NCBI RefSeq assembly: GCF_050948215.1
Contig: NC_135161.1
Span: 2,514,830 to 2,578,829 of the forward strand
From: Halictus rubicundus
Taxonomy: Eukaryota; Arthropoda; Insecta; Hymenoptera; Halictidae
DNA length: 64,000 bases
Direction: 5' to 3'
Under the pieces are notes generated by a model. It was given only the letters and a program-made list of their open reading frames with translations. It did no database searches and had not been told where the DNA came from. Positions 41,301-53,300 of the stretch are shown here, piece after piece. Within the stretch, counting starts at the first letter, position 1; every line of letters begins with the position of its first letter. The translations under genes and the position numbers were made by a program.

Positions 41301-44300
41301 GATATAGTATAGAAGTAAATAATACATAACACTTTATTATAAATTACTATAGATACAATAACCCATCAGGGTTCGCACATGGCAACATTCTCGACTAACG
41401 CCATGAGACTTCGCTTGTCTCTCGCGCTTGGTGGCCGTATCCCCACCTTGCCGCAATCCGGCGGTACGCAGTGCCGTATGCACAGGGACTCACACGGGAG
41501 ACATTGTAACCCTCAACAAAATCTTTTTCGTGGTCTTCCTGGGGGAACGATGACGGAGCTGACTGGTTCTAAACAAACTTCTTCATCTAACCATTGGGCA
41601 TATTTAGTTTTCCAATAGTTTGAAGGTTCTGGCATTGAGTCCAATTGTTTACCCCGATCCTTGATGCTTCGTTAGGAATCGGGTAGGAAGGGGTGGATCA
41701 GCTCGGTGGTGGAGAAAGTTTGAATGGGTGAAAATAAAACACTGCTTTAATCGGGGAAGCCGGGTTTCTGCGACGTCCAAGAATTATTTTAATTTCCACT
41801 TACTCGGGTACAAGAACTGGAATTGACACTTCGTTTCGTCGGAATGTCTCGCGGTGATCGTTTCAGAAGCACGATTCGCTATTCTACTTTTTGAAAATCA
41901 ACCCGGATCGTTAGGAGAGTCACGACAGACAGACTCGGCTCGGAGTCCTCGCGGAATACGTGGGTATCCCTACCATCCTGTCCTACTTAGGAACTCGTTA
42001 TAACTCTTTCAAATCGAACGCAAACGGTAACGGCAATAACGTACGTACAATCGCGTCAAACAAACGTTTCAAAACTATTGTGAAATTATATACATATTTT
42101 TTTACAGTTCCACTTGAAAAATTTTTACCTCCTGTACTTTTTAGCTTATTCTCTAAATAGTTAACGAGTATATGACAAAAGTTCTTACAAAAAAAATCTT
42201 ACAAAAGAAACGAAGACCATGTATATCAAGATGTCCCGAAGTAGAAATAATAATATGAGTCACTAAATTGAAATAAATTTGTAGTTTTATATTTACCTTC
42301 AACTGTGGAATTCATATTATTATGAATATAAAAGTATTTATAAGGCCAGATAACCAGAACACACGTTTTCAGATACATTATTTCGCGACAAGCGATCGAG
42401 TAACGTTTAACAATTATGCGTTGCGATCCGATATTTGCGTTCGTCATTTGTTTCATTGTTAATGAAACTAATACCAGAGGTCACTTTGTGTCTCTGTGGG
42501 ATATATAGTACATAAAAAATTCACTGATACGTGTTATTTGTTACCTTTATTTTTGAACATTTTCCTCCTGATTCATCGATTGGGACCACTGTGCGTTGGT
42601 TCCTTCTGGATCCAACACAGGTACTCTCCGAAGCAACCATGTCCGGAGAGCACCTGCGTCAGACGGCAGGTAAGCCGTCTCCGCCTCCTGCACCATTCTC
42701 CCAGATTGAGCAGGAGGGTATTGTATCTAACACCTACAGTTCAGCCAATCCTGACCATAATGACCGTCCTCGGTCATCGATGCGTCTTAACGAACTTTAC
42801 GCAAGATAACAGAGCACGAAAAACGTAAAATTGAAACTAGAATATAACGAAATATAATCATACATAAGGTAGAATAATACAGAGTAATTAAACAATATAC
42901 AGCCGACGTAAATATAACGCAATATAATACAATACAAACTTATTTTCTACTCGATATCGTTCTCGTTTTCGATTCTCGACCTGATCCAAAATTTTATCTG
43001 ATCGGGGCCAACAACTCCCGTAAATGGCCACGACACGTGGTGCCCTTCTATATCTGTTTTATCATACGCATCGCTGTTTAATATTTTTTTCACCACGTAC
43101 GGGCCTTTGCAATGCTATTACTCTGTTATACCGCTCAATCTGGCCATTCGCACGTGGGGTTCCTATCGCAATCAGTACCTGTTCTATCGTGTTGTTTGCT
43201 AAAAATTCTTTAAATAAATTTGAGGTAAATGACGTACCTCGGTCAGTAATTAGCCGTCTCGATTTACTATACACTCCAGGATATTCCGCTAAGTTTTTTT
43301 CACTACTTCTTCCGATTTCGTTGTTACGTGTCCCGAAGGAACCAGCCCCGGCCGAGGCAAGAAGACGCCGACACCGGAAGGAAGGGCCGTCGAGGCGCGA
43401 TTCGGCACGCCCCGACTCCCCCCCCCCCCACACCACGAATCCCCCTCCCCTTATAGGGGACGGACGGACCGACACGCCTTCCCCCCACATCGAGATTTAT
43501 CCCGGGGGGTGTCGTCCGAACACGGGGGGAGCTACGCTCCCCCCGGGGGCCGAGGTCAGCTCACACCCCGTGCCTCCGAATCCACCGCCCCCTGGTGGGG
43601 GCACAGCGCGATGCGGGGAATCGCCCCGTGCCAACCCCTCTCCGCCTCCCTCTCCTGAGGGTACCAATTGGTGCGGGGTTGTACCTCGCGCCCTCCTACC
43701 CATCGGCCACCACCGAGTGGGCGGCACACGCGGGCGCAGGGGGCGTCCCCGCGCCCACACGCTTCTCGCCGAGCCCGGGTCTCTCTCCCGGGTCCGCTCG
43801 GCGGCCTCCTTCTGCGTCATCATAACCTGCGGCTCTCAGGACACGGCGCTGCTCGGCCCAGGCCGGGCATTCCTCCAACAAAGACATGGCATACTGCTTC
43901 TGCAGTGCCTGCATATGGAAGCGACAAATTACAACCTCGTCTGACCTATTCGATTGCCCCCAATTTGGAAATCGCGGTAGTTCGAAGAGCGACGTGAAGG
44001 ACTCGACCGTGCAGGCATGCAAATCCGAGGTTTGAGCAAAACCACGGACTTGAACGCGCAATCGAGAGCCGAATACAAGGTACTTGAAGTGACCACGTGA
44101 CAACACCCACTGAGCATATCTGCCACAATTTCTACGTTAGCGATCAATGTTTAGCCGTGCCATCACTAGCACACACTTCCGATTTTTGAAGTACTCGTAT
44201 TGACCTAAAGGTGTTATGAACAACGCACACTTTACCGACGTTTCAGCGACTTTCACGTGGTGGAATCCGTTTTTAAGATCTAATTTTGTGTAATATTTGT

Positions 44301-47300
44301 TGTCTCTTAATTGGTCCAAACAATCGTCTATTAATGGTATCGGAAAGTTATCTCTGATTGTATGTTTATTTAATTTCCGATAATCGACAAGCGAATTTCT
44401 TCGTTCTTTTTCCTTATCAAGACAATCGAGCTAGCATAAGGGGAATTGCTGGGCCTAATGGCGTCCTCTCTTAACAAGTCGTCAAGGATTATTCGTTGTT
44501 ATTAATCGGATGCTCGGTTTTTAACTAAATGACGGCTTCAATAGCGTTCGGGCGTTGCTCATTGTTGCCGTCCTGAACATCGTTGCAAAAATAAATTTCT
44601 TTGAGTTTTCTTCCTATGCTAACATCTAATTCTAGATCAACGTTTAATTGGTGATTCGTGGAAATTGGGTTTTCGACATAATCAATTTGTAAAGTTTGTT
44701 TCACAAAATTTTTCGTGTCCGAGTCCTGGCGCTCGTTTTTCTTCACTTTGATTTCCGAAGAACTTCTCAACTTTATCTGTATGGCGACCGAATAAAATCT
44801 CTGCCTAATAATGCAAAGTGCGACACAGTTGTATCCGGTACGACAAAAAATGTAATTGATACGCGCGCGCCGTTTACACAAATTTCGGTTGTAATTGCGC
44901 CTACGACATTAACAGGTGAATAATTTACGCCGTAAAATGTATTATTTTCCGGTCGCTCGAAATAAAAACTACACAGTAACTTGAGTCGATCATTGCCCCG
45001 ATGGATACGTAGTGTTAGGAACTGGTGACTGGGTGAAAATAAGGAGATAGTAGTCCGGAGAATTTGAGGTTATGAAGGTCTTTGTTTCCTCGTGTTGTAC
45101 TACGTTCTAGTATGTTTGCTTCCGCGCGATCTTCCTTTTTCACTATCGTACGCCAGATGGCGCCGCCGTCCGCCGGTCTATAGGGTTCCGACTATGGGGT
45201 TCCCATGGTGGGAATGGATACCCGTAGGGTGATAGTAGTCTCCTGGATAAAAGATTCACTAGAAGGTTCGTCTACCTCTAGCGGATACTGAGCCATGGGG
45301 TGAAGGAGCCATGAGGTCACCAGTGTAAGACGATGAGGAGAGCCTACACACTCTCAAGTATTGAAGGATATGAAGTAACTCATCATTGCACGACGAGCAC
45401 AATACTTTATTACGGACACGTGGTTACAATATGGATGCGAGCAGCGTAGGAGCGCTGCTGCTAAACACAACTGTCCCAAACGGGAGTCACGCGAGAAGAG
45501 AGCGAGCTAGGTTCGGCGTGCTGATCGCAACCGCCGATCCCCCACTCTCACTCATCGGGGAGTGGGAGGACCAAGTCCCCACAGGTCGAACCAATCCACA
45601 ACACGTAGGATGTCGCTCCTTCGCTATTCTGGGCTGTGTGTGTGTCGTCGACGCAGGAGCCTCTTACTGCCGTCGTAACTGTGCTGGTGATGTCTGCTGC
45701 GGACAATCCTTTACCTGGTGTGACTTTTTCCCGCATCTGAAAGAGGAACCCCATTCATGCCTTGGTTTCGTGCAGTCCTTCTTCCAATGCCTTGGTTCGT
45801 TGTATTGTACGCTCGGCGAGAGTTGGCACAGAATTTCATCAGTGGGGTGCAGGGGGAACGGCGAGTCCCCACTCTTGACGCAAAGCTGCGGATCCCACTC
45901 TTACGCTTTACTCCCGGCGGGGGCATAAACTATGGGGGGCACATGATATTCTCTGATTCTCACTAACCGTGAAGACTGGAGTCTTAAATTTAATAAAAAA
46001 AGTCATAAATTTCAAGCGTGGGTTGATGGATCCCTGCTGTGCGTGCAAGAAAAATAGGTTTCCATGGACCTGTTTTCCGTGCACGCACAATAGAGTTACG
46101 CCAATGTTCTGAGCTCAGCGTTGCGTCGCCACGCGACATCGCTCTGTTGAAGTCACACTCAATACGCTCGTTTGCTGTCTTCGTTGAGCGATTCGGCCAA
46201 TCGCGGAAGACGTGTAGCGCGTAGTGGGAGCACCACGTGGTACCTACAAGTTTCTCGTGCCAACTCTCGCCGAGCGTATAATAGTTGAAACACCTCACGA
46301 CCTTTTCCTACGCGTGGCGGTCGAGGCCGTCCGAATCCCTTGTCGTCACTATGCTCCCCAGTACCGGCCATTTCGGATCTTTGGACTCCCGGTTCGCTCC
46401 TTAACGATAATTTTCGAAAAGTATCGAGTCGGTCGTCTGCCGTGTCCAAACGCTGCATGCGTGCCTGGTCTCTAAGTTCAACGATCACCAGATCTACCAA
46501 TTCTCCCGAATCCACCAAATTTTTGTTCGCCAACGTAATTTTGTCATGGCAGTAGTCTGGAAATGATTCATTCGTTTGCCACCCCGCTCTCCGTAGACGC
46601 CCCGGAAACGAGCCAGCCGAATTGAGAGGAGGAGTAATTGAGCAGCTGATCCAGCCTTCACGGCTCGTCCGTGAGGGGGGGGGGGAGTACATGGCACCCC
46701 CCCCCCCATAGCGGCGGTGTTTCTGATTTCGATTCCGTCGCACGCAATCGAAACCAGTAAGTCAATCTTGATGCTAACATGTAAAAATGTTTATATCTCA
46801 GAAACAGCAGACTTTTCGACCCATGTTTACTATGGTAATTTTACTCGGTACAGTGTGTCCTATGTACCATACTGAATGGTTTTTTTTAAACACCGTATAT
46901 ATTGTATATTTGTACTTTCATTTTTTAGGTGTCGTATTTCCCTACTTTTCGTAGCTACTCGGCAATTTAAGAGAGCGATTTTAAGATGCTTCTAGAAATA
47001 AAGGAAGTACATGTTATAAAAGTGTTAAGAGCTGTGCATTATGGGAGCCACTATAGTGTTTCTATACAAGATGGAAGAAGAATCATGGTGGGAACACATG
47101 GTTTATTTTCTCGCAAAATAGTCAGCTGTTATTGTAGAATACATATTTTTCGTACGAGATTTGTTTTGGGTCAAAAGTGATTTTGAGAATTTATCATATG
47201 TGTATGCATGTACGGCGTTCTCTAAACTGCAGAACTTGTTTTCTCTAAATTCGAGAAAGGAAGTGATATTAATTCACATGATAACAGGAAATTTATATTC

Positions 47301-50300
47301 ACTATTTTTGTTTATTATTAATGAAAATTTATGAATACAAAATTGTAACGGACGAAATTAAATTGTCAGTGTCCGTGAGCGATTAAACTTCTATTTTTGA
47401 CTGTACGCAGAGGTTTACTTGATAAGTTGTCAAGACCAATAATATCTTAAAAGCTAAGCCGTCGATAAAAATGTATTCTGCAATTTTCACTTACTTTTAT
47501 CATTAAAGCAAGATATCCATTTATAGTTGTACATCATAAAGCAGTTGAACACTGTGTTTATTCTCCTTGACTCAGTTGCTACCACAAAATGTGTTGTTTC
47601 AAATACTCGTTGACATTTGTCAGATACTCTTTGGATACAATTTTGTACTTGTCGACCATCTTCATTCGCTTCTTAACGCTAACACGATGTCATATTCTTT
47701 TGCGTAGTATTGTTAGATGATTCTTTTCGTTAGTTATTTGTGAACGACATTAATCGAAGTTCTGTAGATTGTACACATACACAAAGTCCTGGAAGCTGTG
47801 AAGAAGTATTACAGGGATTCCGCAAAAGTTACGCAAAATTCAAAATTCTTTTAACATGATGCTATTACGTAACAAGCTTCAAGTATTGCCTACTGGATTT
47901 GCCTTTACAAGTTATAAGAAAGATATTTATCGCACAGTTTGTTGGAATACAAAATATTTTGACTGCAAAATAATTTCAAAATTTCATGTATATAAAATCT
48001 TGAAGCTTGTTACTTCATACTCAACAAATTTAAAACATACACTTTACAAATATTATGCTTGTTTATGTATAAAATATAACTCGTCTAAATGAAGAAAAGA
48101 TTTTTCATTTATATTTCATCTAAGAACAATATACAGTCTAGTGTACAAAATTGAACATTAAACGAATTTTATCGGAATGGCTTTAACATCAGAAATATCT
48201 TTAGTAGTCAATTATGCCTCTATGAAGCATGGTATTTTTTATGAGTATTAATCATTGATAAAATTTTCAAAATTTTACTAATATCTTTGTACATTGATAA
48301 AAGTACAATAGTGAGTTCTCTTATGTGAGTACTTTCTTGCATATTCGAACCAATAATATGGGCATTCTATGCGATGCTAAATTTATTCTTTCTTTTATCG
48401 ACATTGTCGCGGGATACAATATTCCCTCGCTATAAACAGAACGCTTGAGACCGGTAATACTATTACAGAGGGCAATAGCACTAATCACGAGTGCGTTTCA
48501 TTCCATCGCTGGTGTTTTGTTCTTCCTCGTAGAAAATTCCCTTATGAATAACCAATTCCATACTAAACGTGTCCCGACTATAATAGATTATTCAAATATA
48601 TCCTTCGGCTAATTCTTAATATTACCAACTTAGAATTTTAACGTTGATTTAATTTAAACTCTGACTTTGAAAAAATGAGCGGCAACGAGCCGTGCAAAAG
48701 TCACGAAGTATAAAACCACAATAAAATGCCAATATCATTCGATTATCGCTTTGTTTGCATCGTTGTATAGGGATTCAATGATAAGGATCCAATATACTGT
48801 GATCTGTCGCCTAAGGGATGTGATTATTTTCCTTTTGCGATCCGCGAGTCCAGACCCAGTAAGCAAAATTATCGATCATGTCCTAATATATATATTAATT
48901 ATTATTTATTATATATAATTAATAAAAATAAAATAATAAATACAATACATATATATATATAATAATATATAATAATAATAATATATATGTATATATATAT
49001 AAAGATATATATATTTATATATTGCGTATAAACCACACAAAACTAACTTTACGAAACATTTAATCAAATTTTGGTACATCACTTTCGTAATAATATTTAA
49101 ATGAAAACTTTGAAAAGAATTAATCAAAACTTGAAATTGTTTTGTTTTTCAAAATTTTAAGTTCAGATTCCTAATCAGAGTTACCGAAAACATTCATATA
49201 TATTTTCATTCCTGTCATATACCCATCTGCAATATTGGAACACGAGAAATATGGGAATACTAATTTTCAAAGGAGTCCAATAATTTTTTGTGTTACATAT
49301 GCGTCATATTGAATTCGCCGTTTTGTTTTTTGTAATTTTGACATCAGATTCATATTCAACGGCGCGAGAAATACGGGAATACTAATTTTCAAGAGAGTCC
49401 AATAATTTTTTGGGTTACGTATGCGCCATATTGTTTTTTGTAATTTCGACATAAAATTCATAATCGGTGATCCGAGAAACCCCAGAGTATCGATTTTGAA
49501 TTAAATTGGAGTAATCATTCCTGTTTTGGCCACGTTTTGGCGATTTCCGACCACCGTGCATCGTGTCGTCTGATACTAGAACCCCTGAACCGCGTTTACT
49601 CCCCTCTACACCCCAGGAGATGCTTATGCTAGAATAAAGACGAAGAATTCTCACCGAGAACGCCGAACGCCGTGGGCGTGGCGTCACGAAGGGGGAAAAC
49701 CATTATAAACTTTGTATTATTTAAAAAACTATTTCATCGATGTTTTTTCTGTCGATGTTGAGTGGAAAACTAGAACTTTTCGGAGTTCTTCGTGACAAAA
49801 TAGGTGCGGAATGCGTTGTTACGATATTCAAACGTTGTAACAAACAAAATAACAATTTATTACTATGAAAACAAAAAAAAAAACAATATATATCTTACAA
49901 TCGGTACGGTGGAACAATGTTGCAATTTTAGGACAAACGCTGTCGACCCTTACTTCAGAATGTCTAAAGAATATCCAGCAATTTCATGAACCCAAAATAA
50001 TAAATAGTTCAATAAATAGTTTTGAGGCTCCGCGAATTAAAAAACGATATTTCAAAGAGAAAGAATTGTAAAATACGGCCATATTTTAAAGAAATTTTGT
50101 TACATTTGAACCGGTGGTAAAATTTGCAAAACGAAGATATTTCTAATATTTTTGCATTAAAAAATGACATTCGCGTATAAAATGATAAATTGTATAGTAC
50201 GTATAACCTGATCCTTATACTCCATTCGTGAAACTTCTACAGACACATGCGATTGCGTCCGTCCGCTGTACGCGTGCGTTCGGATGAACTTTTATGGTGG

Positions 50301-53300
50301 CCACAGGTCACTTTTTTCCTCTTCTATCCTTTAGTACGTCGTTTGACTGTCAAACAAAAACTTTGTACGTAGAGAAATCAAAATCAGTTTGTACTGACGA
50401 AAAATGAATCGTAAATTACTACTTGCGCTCTTACTTGAAGAAGAAGAAAAAGAAAAGGATGAAGTGATTTTTTTAAGAATTTTGATGAAAAAAAAACGAA
50501 GACAAATGAAAAATATATACAAAAAACGAAATTAAGAGAGTTATTGCAATACATTAATTCAAAACCATTTACTGCATGATTCAGGGAATTTTTTCGATTA
50601 AGTAAAGAACAAGTGGATTTTGTTTTGAACCTTGTTGGCAAGAATGATTATTGAAGAAACAGAAATGTTTCTATAGTTTGAATATTTCTCCATAAGAAAA
50701 TTACATTTGCTTGCAAAATGATGAATTCTTCTAAAAGAACAATCTTTGGCAACGATGATTAAAAACACAAAAATGGTTTTGTCCTTAATGATAACCGTAA
50801 CCGGAATTGCTTTGTAAACGTAGTTTTTCTAAAAACTCATGTTCATCAGTTTGTTCGTGCAGCCGTTGTAATTTAATGAAAAAATGTTAACTCTTTATTT
50901 TACACGTCTGTAAAACCAACAATTTTCAAGATTTCGAAAAATCCTTTGAGATACGTTCATATATTACCAAAGATTACAACATATCCAAATTTGAATAAAA
51001 TCCGAAACAGTACTCCGAAAAGTGTACGATTTTACGTAGAAACACAACGCATCTTGCGTCTGAGCTGCTTCTGAAGCAGTCCTATCTGAAAGTTCAGGTA
51101 TAAACGCATAAGTGTGCATCCGAACGCCTGTAGGGACTCGTCCGGCGCGCGCGTTTGTGTTTTCCCGATACTCTTTCTTCTTTCTTCTCAAGTGAAAAAA
51201 GAAGGAACGACGTACGAGATCGCATCGGACGCGTGCGATCAGTCGTATAACTGGAAGTTACGACGAATGGAGTTTGGATCGCAAAACACAGCGTGTGGAC
51301 CAGAGTGGAGACATCGCGCGGGTTTTTTTGCGCATGCGCGTCCAATCCAGTAACGTATTTGTATTGTGGCGAAAGACGAAAGTTGTAGGGCTACTATTAT
51401 TGGCGGGAAAATGCCGGAAGAGTTCAAGACGAGACAACGAGACAACGGTGCTACGAATTTTTCGTAAGTTACTATTAATATTTGATTGTCATACACATGT
51501 TATACATTCATTTTTTGAAATCAAACCATAACAAATTTTGCGAAATTATGGGGGGTGACCGAGGTAACCCATTTTAGCCAATCTTTTACTTTACTAACGC
51601 TAAAATCGTCGCGCATGCAGGAAAAAACTCGCACGATATCACCACTGTGGTCTGGTGATGGGCACTTACTTACGACTGACTATATAGTTGGGACATACTA
51701 TCGACTATTTAAACGATAGCTTTTAGTCGACTGAATTGCTTTACTGGTTATGTTCTCGATGTTCGACGACATTGATAAAAAGATTTTGTATATTTATTAT
51801 TACCTGGTTAATTTTTATTTAGTTATTATTTAGTATTGTTAGGTTCCCAAAATTTAAGATATTTCATGTTATTTTATATCTAAAAATTTTTCGTAGTAGA
51901 GATTAGTAGTAAAATTGAATTAAGGTAAAAATTCCAAAATTAATTAATCTAACGTAATCGAAAATCTAAATCTAATTGTAAATCGACATGGATAAGGGAC
52001 CCAATTACTTTGTCTATATTAATTATACTTATTTTTAAAGCATAATAAATATTAAAAACAGATATATAACATATACAAGGTGTCCCAAATGTGTTGTATT
52101 TCCTTGAAATGGGTGATTCCTAAGATCATTTGGAATTACTTTTTCCTTTACGACAATGTTCTCCGTGGCTTTGTTAAGGAGTTATCAACGAAAAATACGG
52201 ACCAATCAGAGTGCGGCTATAGATGACGGATTCCGACCCAGCCAATGCCAACGTCAGGCTCAGCACGGGTGGCTGTAGCCGCGCTCTGATTGGTCTGTAC
52301 TTTTCGTTAATAACTCCTTAACAAAGCCGCGGAGAACAATTTCGCAAAGGAAAATGTTTTTTCAAATCACCTCAGAAATCACCCCTTTGAAGGGAATGCA
52401 ACATTTTTGGGATACCCTATGTAGCTCCACCCGCTTTTCCACTGTAAAAATCAGTCGATAATTCAGTCAGAGAGGAAATCTCTCGTTTAGTAAAACAGTC
52501 GATTGAAAATAGTAACCCCCACCACTACAGAATTCAGAAAAACAGTAGCCTGAAAATATTAACCCCCACCACTGCAAAATTCAGTCGATAGTTCAGTAAA
52601 ACCAGTTGACTGAAAATAGTAATAGCTACTGTCGCCTTAGTCGATAGTTTTTAGTCGATAGTGCCCATCACTACTCTGGTCTGGACACGCCTAGGAAAAC
52701 CCACGTTTACACTACTCGGCGACCGAGGTAGCTCGAACTTTTCGGCCCCTCGCGGGGTTCATATACCTCCAGTGGAGGGGATACGCGAACTGTCTGAGAT
52801 TTGTGTAGCTCCGTTTGGCTTACAAGCAGACATCGTGACCTTCGGGACACCGATGGCGTTAAAACTTCCCATACGTATAGATCTCGTTCTCCTACTTATG
52901 AATATATACCATTGTAGGGGCAGAAATTCAATAGTTTTCGAGCTATTGACCATCAAAGTTTCATTGTTTCAGTGAAATACAATATACTTTCCATGTTACA
53001 ACAAGGGTCAACGCACAGTGGTTCGAAACCGTGAAAACACGAACCAAAGTCGAATGTTCGACGTCGTTGACATTTTTTGAAATTTTAACTTTAAATTCTT
53101 ACATGTCTGAAGTAAGTTTTGACATGCATGTGGGTGACTATAAGTCACTTAGAATTTTTATTCAGAGCGTTGAAAAGAGTGAAAAAAAAAACGATTATAT
53201 GTTCAGCTGAAATTGGCGTAGTTGGCCTCATTATATTTTTTGATTGATTGGAAATAGTTTAAATCTACTCACGTAGTGTCAACGAGCAACCTTTTAGCTA

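Larger units (their letters stand above)
36750..41518 (-). mobile_element. Copia element 3 (5' two-thirds), host of two insertions
   Basis: Third Ty1/copia element on the minus strand. Its 5' LTR is at 41266-41518 with a primer-binding site at about 41253-41265 (ggttatgggccca, minus strand). Gag begins at 41170. A TA-targeting DNA transposon (38738-41151) splits gag just after its first codons. Gag to integrase then runs to 36750, where Copia 1 is inserted. The reverse transcriptase, RNase H and 3' LTR should lie beyond Copia 1 but are not in the window, so they were lost with the truncated end of Copia 1. Confidence 0.85.
42900..46620 (-). mobile_element. Ty3/gypsy element, decayed, with several insertions
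   Basis: Pieces in the expected gag-pol order on the minus strand: Gag (about 46300-46600), zinc knuckle (about 45695-45760), protease-like (about 44790-45005), reverse transcriptase (about 44150-44410), RNase H end (about 44080-44145), integrase (about 43060-43330). It is broken by a TIR element (45808-46278), an LTR-like segment (from 45009) and an R1-like fragment (about 43340-43925). Most of reverse transcriptase and RNase H is deleted. LTRs are not firmly identified. Confidence 0.75.
43060..46620 (-). pseudogene. gypsy gag-pol remnants
   Basis: Gag: SFPDYCHDKITLANKNLVDS and ELVDLVIVELRDQ. Zinc knuckle remnant FRCGKKSHQVKDC. Protease end: NYSPVNVVGAITTEICVNG and LLGRDF. Reverse transcriptase: YRKLNKHTIRDNFPIPLIDD, YTKLDLKNGFHHVKV and TPLGQYEY, followed by a deletion that removes the catalytic YxDD. 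RNase H end: NVEIVADMLS. Integrase core: LITDRGTSFTS and GTPRANGQIERYNR. Every segment is separated by a stop, shift, deletion or insertion, so it cannot be expressed as a whole. Confidence 0.75.
46898..51645. other. tai intron, AT-rich; few features
   Basis: Seen: a short perfect inverted repeat gtaacaagcttcaag (47868/48013); an AT microsatellite region (about 48885-49015); a two-copy tandem duplication of about 120 bp (about 49252-49490); a promoter-like stretch at 51330-51463. Otherwise AT-rich sequence with short random ORFs. The run of Asp/Glu/Lys-like codons near 50440 is a simple repeat. Confidence 0.6.

Noticed and set aside
42531..42809. Open + frame with ATG at 42639 and splice-like words
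   Set aside because: Considered as a tai C-terminal exon. It lacks family resemblance, lies inside the transposon nest, and its phase does not help join exons 12 and 13.
43024..43944. 306-codon + strand ORF, Pro/Arg-rich
   Set aside because: It runs across gypsy integrase and the R1-like fragment on the wrong strand; a product of high GC content.
45386..45928. 180-codon + ORF with many Cys and Gly
   Set aside because: It spans an LTR-like segment, a zinc-knuckle remnant in antisense and the edge of a TIR element.
47868..48013. Hairpin with gtaacaagcttcaag arms as a microRNA precursor
   Set aside because: The arms are only 15 bp and the loop over 100 bases; more like a degenerate MITE or chance.
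49252..49490. CRISPR-like array
   Set aside because: Only two units of about 120 bp, eukaryotic context and no cas genes.
52661..52975. 104-codon + ORF next to the hAT-like element
   Set aside because: No recognisable domain, the start lies inside the element end, and composition is mixed.
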